From Maribellus sediminis (GTDB lineage Bacteria > Bacteroidota > Bacteroidia > Bacteroidales > Prolixibacteraceae): DNA of 64,000 nt. Under the pieces are notes generated by a model. It saw only the letters and a list, made by a program, of their open reading frames with translations. It was not told the DNA's origin and did no database searches. Below, piece after piece: positions 62,134-64,000 of the stretch (positions are counted from its first letter, which is position 1; each line of letters starts with the position of its first letter). The stretch covers positions 248,001 through 312,000 of the forward strand of contig NZ_WXUB01000001.1 of the NCBI RefSeq assembly GCF_011799805.1, written 5' to 3'. The translations under genes were made by a program, and so were the position numbers.

Positions 62134-64000
62134 TTAGTTAAACAGTTTGATTCCAAAAAACAGGGTTCTCGGTTTTGCAGGGCCATAAATATAACCGCTG
62201 TCGCGGTTTTTACCCGAATCAAAATCATTCTGATAGGCGTCGAATAAATTGCTTACACCACCAAAAATCTCAATCGAAGAATCGATTCGTTTCAACGAAA
62301 CAGTGTAGGCCAGTTTAATATTGGTTTCCATGAATGAAGGAGAATTAAAGAGTTCGTCCATTTCAGGAGTTCCCGTATCCCCAGCCAGACCATAGTGCGG
62401 AACCAGCATACGCCCCGTGTAAACGCCCGATAATGCTGCACTAAATCGTTGATTTGGAGTCCAGCTAAAAGTATAATAGCCATAAGTTTCCGGTGTGCGC
62501 AGGTAATTCTTTTCTCCAGGCAATTCTTCTGACCAGGTAACTGCTTCATCGTATACGCTTTTTTGTAAAGTAAGGCCTCCTTCAATTTGAAGCTTGCGGT
62601 TGAAATTTGCCCGTGCTTCGAAAGTCGCTCCATAAACGGTGCTTTTCCCTCCGTTTCGTTTTTCCATCAGGGAATTACCTGCATCGTTTGTACCAATTTC
62701 TTCCAGTATGAAAGCATCTTTTAACTGCGTATAGAATCCTTCGAGTGTAAATCCGATAATGTGTTTTTCAGTTGGTTGGTCCCAGTTGAAAGAGGTGCTC
62801 CAGCTTTGAGATTTTTCTTCGGAAAGCTCATTCGCCAGCTGAACAGTTTGAATGCCTCCTCCGGCAAATGCGATGTGCATATCAGCATCAAAAGCTTGTG
62901 GCGCTCTGAATCCTGTTGACCAGGACACTCGAAGCTGGGAATTCAGATTTGGTTTTAATAGCAGCGAAACCCTTGGATTAAGGATCAATTTGTCAACAAA
63001 ATTATGTTTGTCGGCCCTGATTCCGGCGAGCACAGTTGCTTTTCGTGTAACTGACCAGTCGCTTTGTACAAAAGCTCCCAGGTTTTTTGTATTCTGGTCA
63101 ATCAGGTAATCGTATGCTTCAATCTGATCGTAAACATCATCCACTACGTATTCCAGTCCGAAAGTAAAGATGTTCGTCCCTGAACCCGCAAAATCATTTA
63201 TGGCATGGTTCAGCTGCGAACCAAACTGGTAGGTATAATTTTTTGAATGACCGTAAGGCGGGGCATTGTTGTAAGCTTGCAATTCTTCACCGCCGTCTGG
63301 CGCAATACCGGTAAAATGTTTTCTTTTGGTGTACTGTCCGGCAGTGTATAAAACCAGGCTGGTGCGTGTACTAAAATTGTTTTCATAGTCAGCGCCGCCC
63401 ATAATAATATCGTGTGTGCGTTCTTCCGATTGTTTCGCTAAATATGCGGGACCTTCAATCATTTCGCCTCCGTATCGGTATTCATTTGTCGCCGAAAAAT
63501 TGGCTTCAATTTTCTGGTCTTCGTCGATTTTAAAAAATGAATTTAGCCCGAACGAGTTGTTGGTTATCTCAGGTAGTTCCGAATAATTATCAGCGTTGTG
63601 ATCATACGCTTCACGTTCCCGATGAAAGGCGTAAAGCGCCATTCCGGCATTTCTTTTTTGCGAAAGTGCAGTTAAAGTTCCGTTTACGTTGTAATCGAGC
63701 GCCTCGCCTCCTATTATCTGGTTATTCGATGTTACTTCGTATGAATTGCGTTGAGGCAGTTTGGTGATAATGTTTACGGTTCCGCCAATTGCACTTGAAC
63801 CATAGAGCGCCGATGCACCACCACGAACCACCTCAATCCGTTCAACCAGTGCGGTAGGTAATTGCTCCAATCCGTACAATCCGGTTAGCGGGCTAAAAAC
63901 CGACCGGCTGTTAATTAGTATTTGACTGTAAGCGCCACCAAGCCCGTTCATTCGAAGTTGGGTGTAGTTGCAGGTCTGGCAGTCGGTTTCCATTCTTAAG
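62134..64000 (-). CDS. TonB-dependent receptor, second copy (5' end cut by window edge)
   Basis: The frame is open to the right window edge, where residues LRMETDCQTCNY align with LRLENNCQNCGF of the facing receptor, so the true start lies beyond the window and the internal Met at 63993 is not the start. About 620 residues are seen: most of the plug (MNGLGGAYSQILINSRSVFSPLTGLYGLEQ, IERIEVVRGGASALYGSSAIGG) and the whole barrel to a terminal FFGIKLFN. It keeps the CxxC pair. Both receptors share SGYIYGPxxPRTLFFGI-type ends and are clear paralogs. Confidence 0.92.
   Translation of the reverse strand, partial: LRMETDCQTCNYTQLRMNGLGGAYSQILINSRSVFSPLTGLYGLEQLPTALVERIEVVRGGASALYGSSAIGGTVNIITKLPQRNSYEVTSNNQIIGGEALDYNVNGTLTALSQKRNAGMALYAFHREREAYDHNADNYSELPEITNNSFGLNSFFKIDEDQKIEANFSATNEYRYGGEMIEGPAYLAKQSEERTHDIIMGGADYENNFSTRTSLVLYTAGQYTKRKHFTGIAPDGGEELQAYNNAPPYGHSKNYTYQFGSQLNHAINDFAGSGTNIFTFGLEYVVDDVYDQIEAYDYLIDQNTKNLGAFVQSDWSVTRKATVLAGIRADKHNFVDKLILNPRVSLLLKPNLNSQLRVSWSTGFRAPQAFDADMHIAFAGGGIQTVQLANELSEEKSQSWSTSFNWDQPTEKHIIGFTLEGFYTQLKDAFILEEIGTNDAGNSLMEKRNGGKSTVYGATFEARANFNRKLQIEGGLTLQKSVYDEAVTWSEELPGEKNYLRTPETYGYYTFSWTPNQRFSAALSGVYTGRMLVPHYGLAGDTGTPEMDELFNSPSFMETNIKLAYTVSLKRIDSSIEIFGGVSNLFDAYQNDFDSGKNRDSGYIYGPAKPRTLFFGIKLFN

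Noticed and set aside
63991-63993. ATG at the right edge as the start of the second TonB receptor.
   Set aside because: The frame stays open upstream to base 64000 and residues LR before it align with the facing receptor, so the true start is outside the window.
1-64000. tRNA, rRNA, prophage or plasmid genes.
   Set aside because: None could be recognised on either strand by eye; a covariance-model scan for tRNAs would settle the small RNA part.

Overview
The window looks like the chromosome of a member of the Bacteroidota, probably a marine or anoxic-sediment Bacteroidales/Marinilabiliales-type organism. This placement rests on gene content and signals and was not tested by a search. The content includes a type IX secretion (T9SS) sorting domain, CarboxypepD_reg-type TonB receptors, fasciclin lipoproteins, DUF3244-like secreted proteins, a GH38-like enzyme, a two-subunit methylmalonyl-CoA mutase, and several -7 boxes of the Bacteroidota type TAnnTTTG. 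There are no rRNA or tRNA genes, no CRISPR array and no prophage. One small IS200-like (REP-associated) transposase locus is present.

Layout. 1-2.6 kb: a truncated CarH/LitR-like B12-binding MerR regulator and two fasciclin proteins, all on the minus strand. 2.97-9.95 kb: a seven-gene plus-strand redox operon with two complete modules of tetraheme cytochrome c, four-cluster ferredoxin and NrfD membrane subunit, separated by a DUF2339-like membrane protein, with no catalytic reductase. 10.2-14.3 kb: mutA-mutB. 14.4-15.5 kb: a REP-associated tyrosine transposase embedded in arrays of short TAC/GTA-loop palindromes, plus a decayed second transposase. 15.6-27.3 kb: an M28-like peptidase, a redoxin, three tandem DUF3244-like secreted paralogs, a serine hydrolase, an acyl-CoA ligase, MscS, an HGSNAT-like acyltransferase and a TIM-barrel isomerase. 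27.5-36.5 kb: a large GH38-like glycosidase, a long non-coding gap, a beta-helix protein paired with a T9SS cargo, a beta-barrel protein and a U32 protein.

36.5-52.1 kb is the most striking region. It is a 15.5-kb minus-strand operon reading ABC ATPase, ABC-2 permease fused to an apparently dead M1-peptidase-like domain and a golvesin-like domain, TolC, membrane-fusion protein, RND pump, a second RND pump fused in one 1573-aa protein to extra membrane helices and a complete ABC ATPase, and finally a small ABC-2 permease. A fourth DUF3244-like gene and a TetR regulator lie just upstream. My reading is that this encodes a composite exporter joining ATP-driven and proton-driven steps. The RND-ABC fusion is the best candidate here for an undescribed system.

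53.9-64 kb: RNase R, a lipoprotein with Ig-like domains, two small conserved proteins (one DUF3859), and a probable metal- or cofactor-uptake locus. The uptake locus has a His-rich exported protein and two facing TonB receptors with a CxxC plug motif, the second cut by the right edge. A perfect inverted repeat lies between two divergent -7 boxes there. Three intergenic gaps hold long imperfect palindromes; two are built from 7-bp units.
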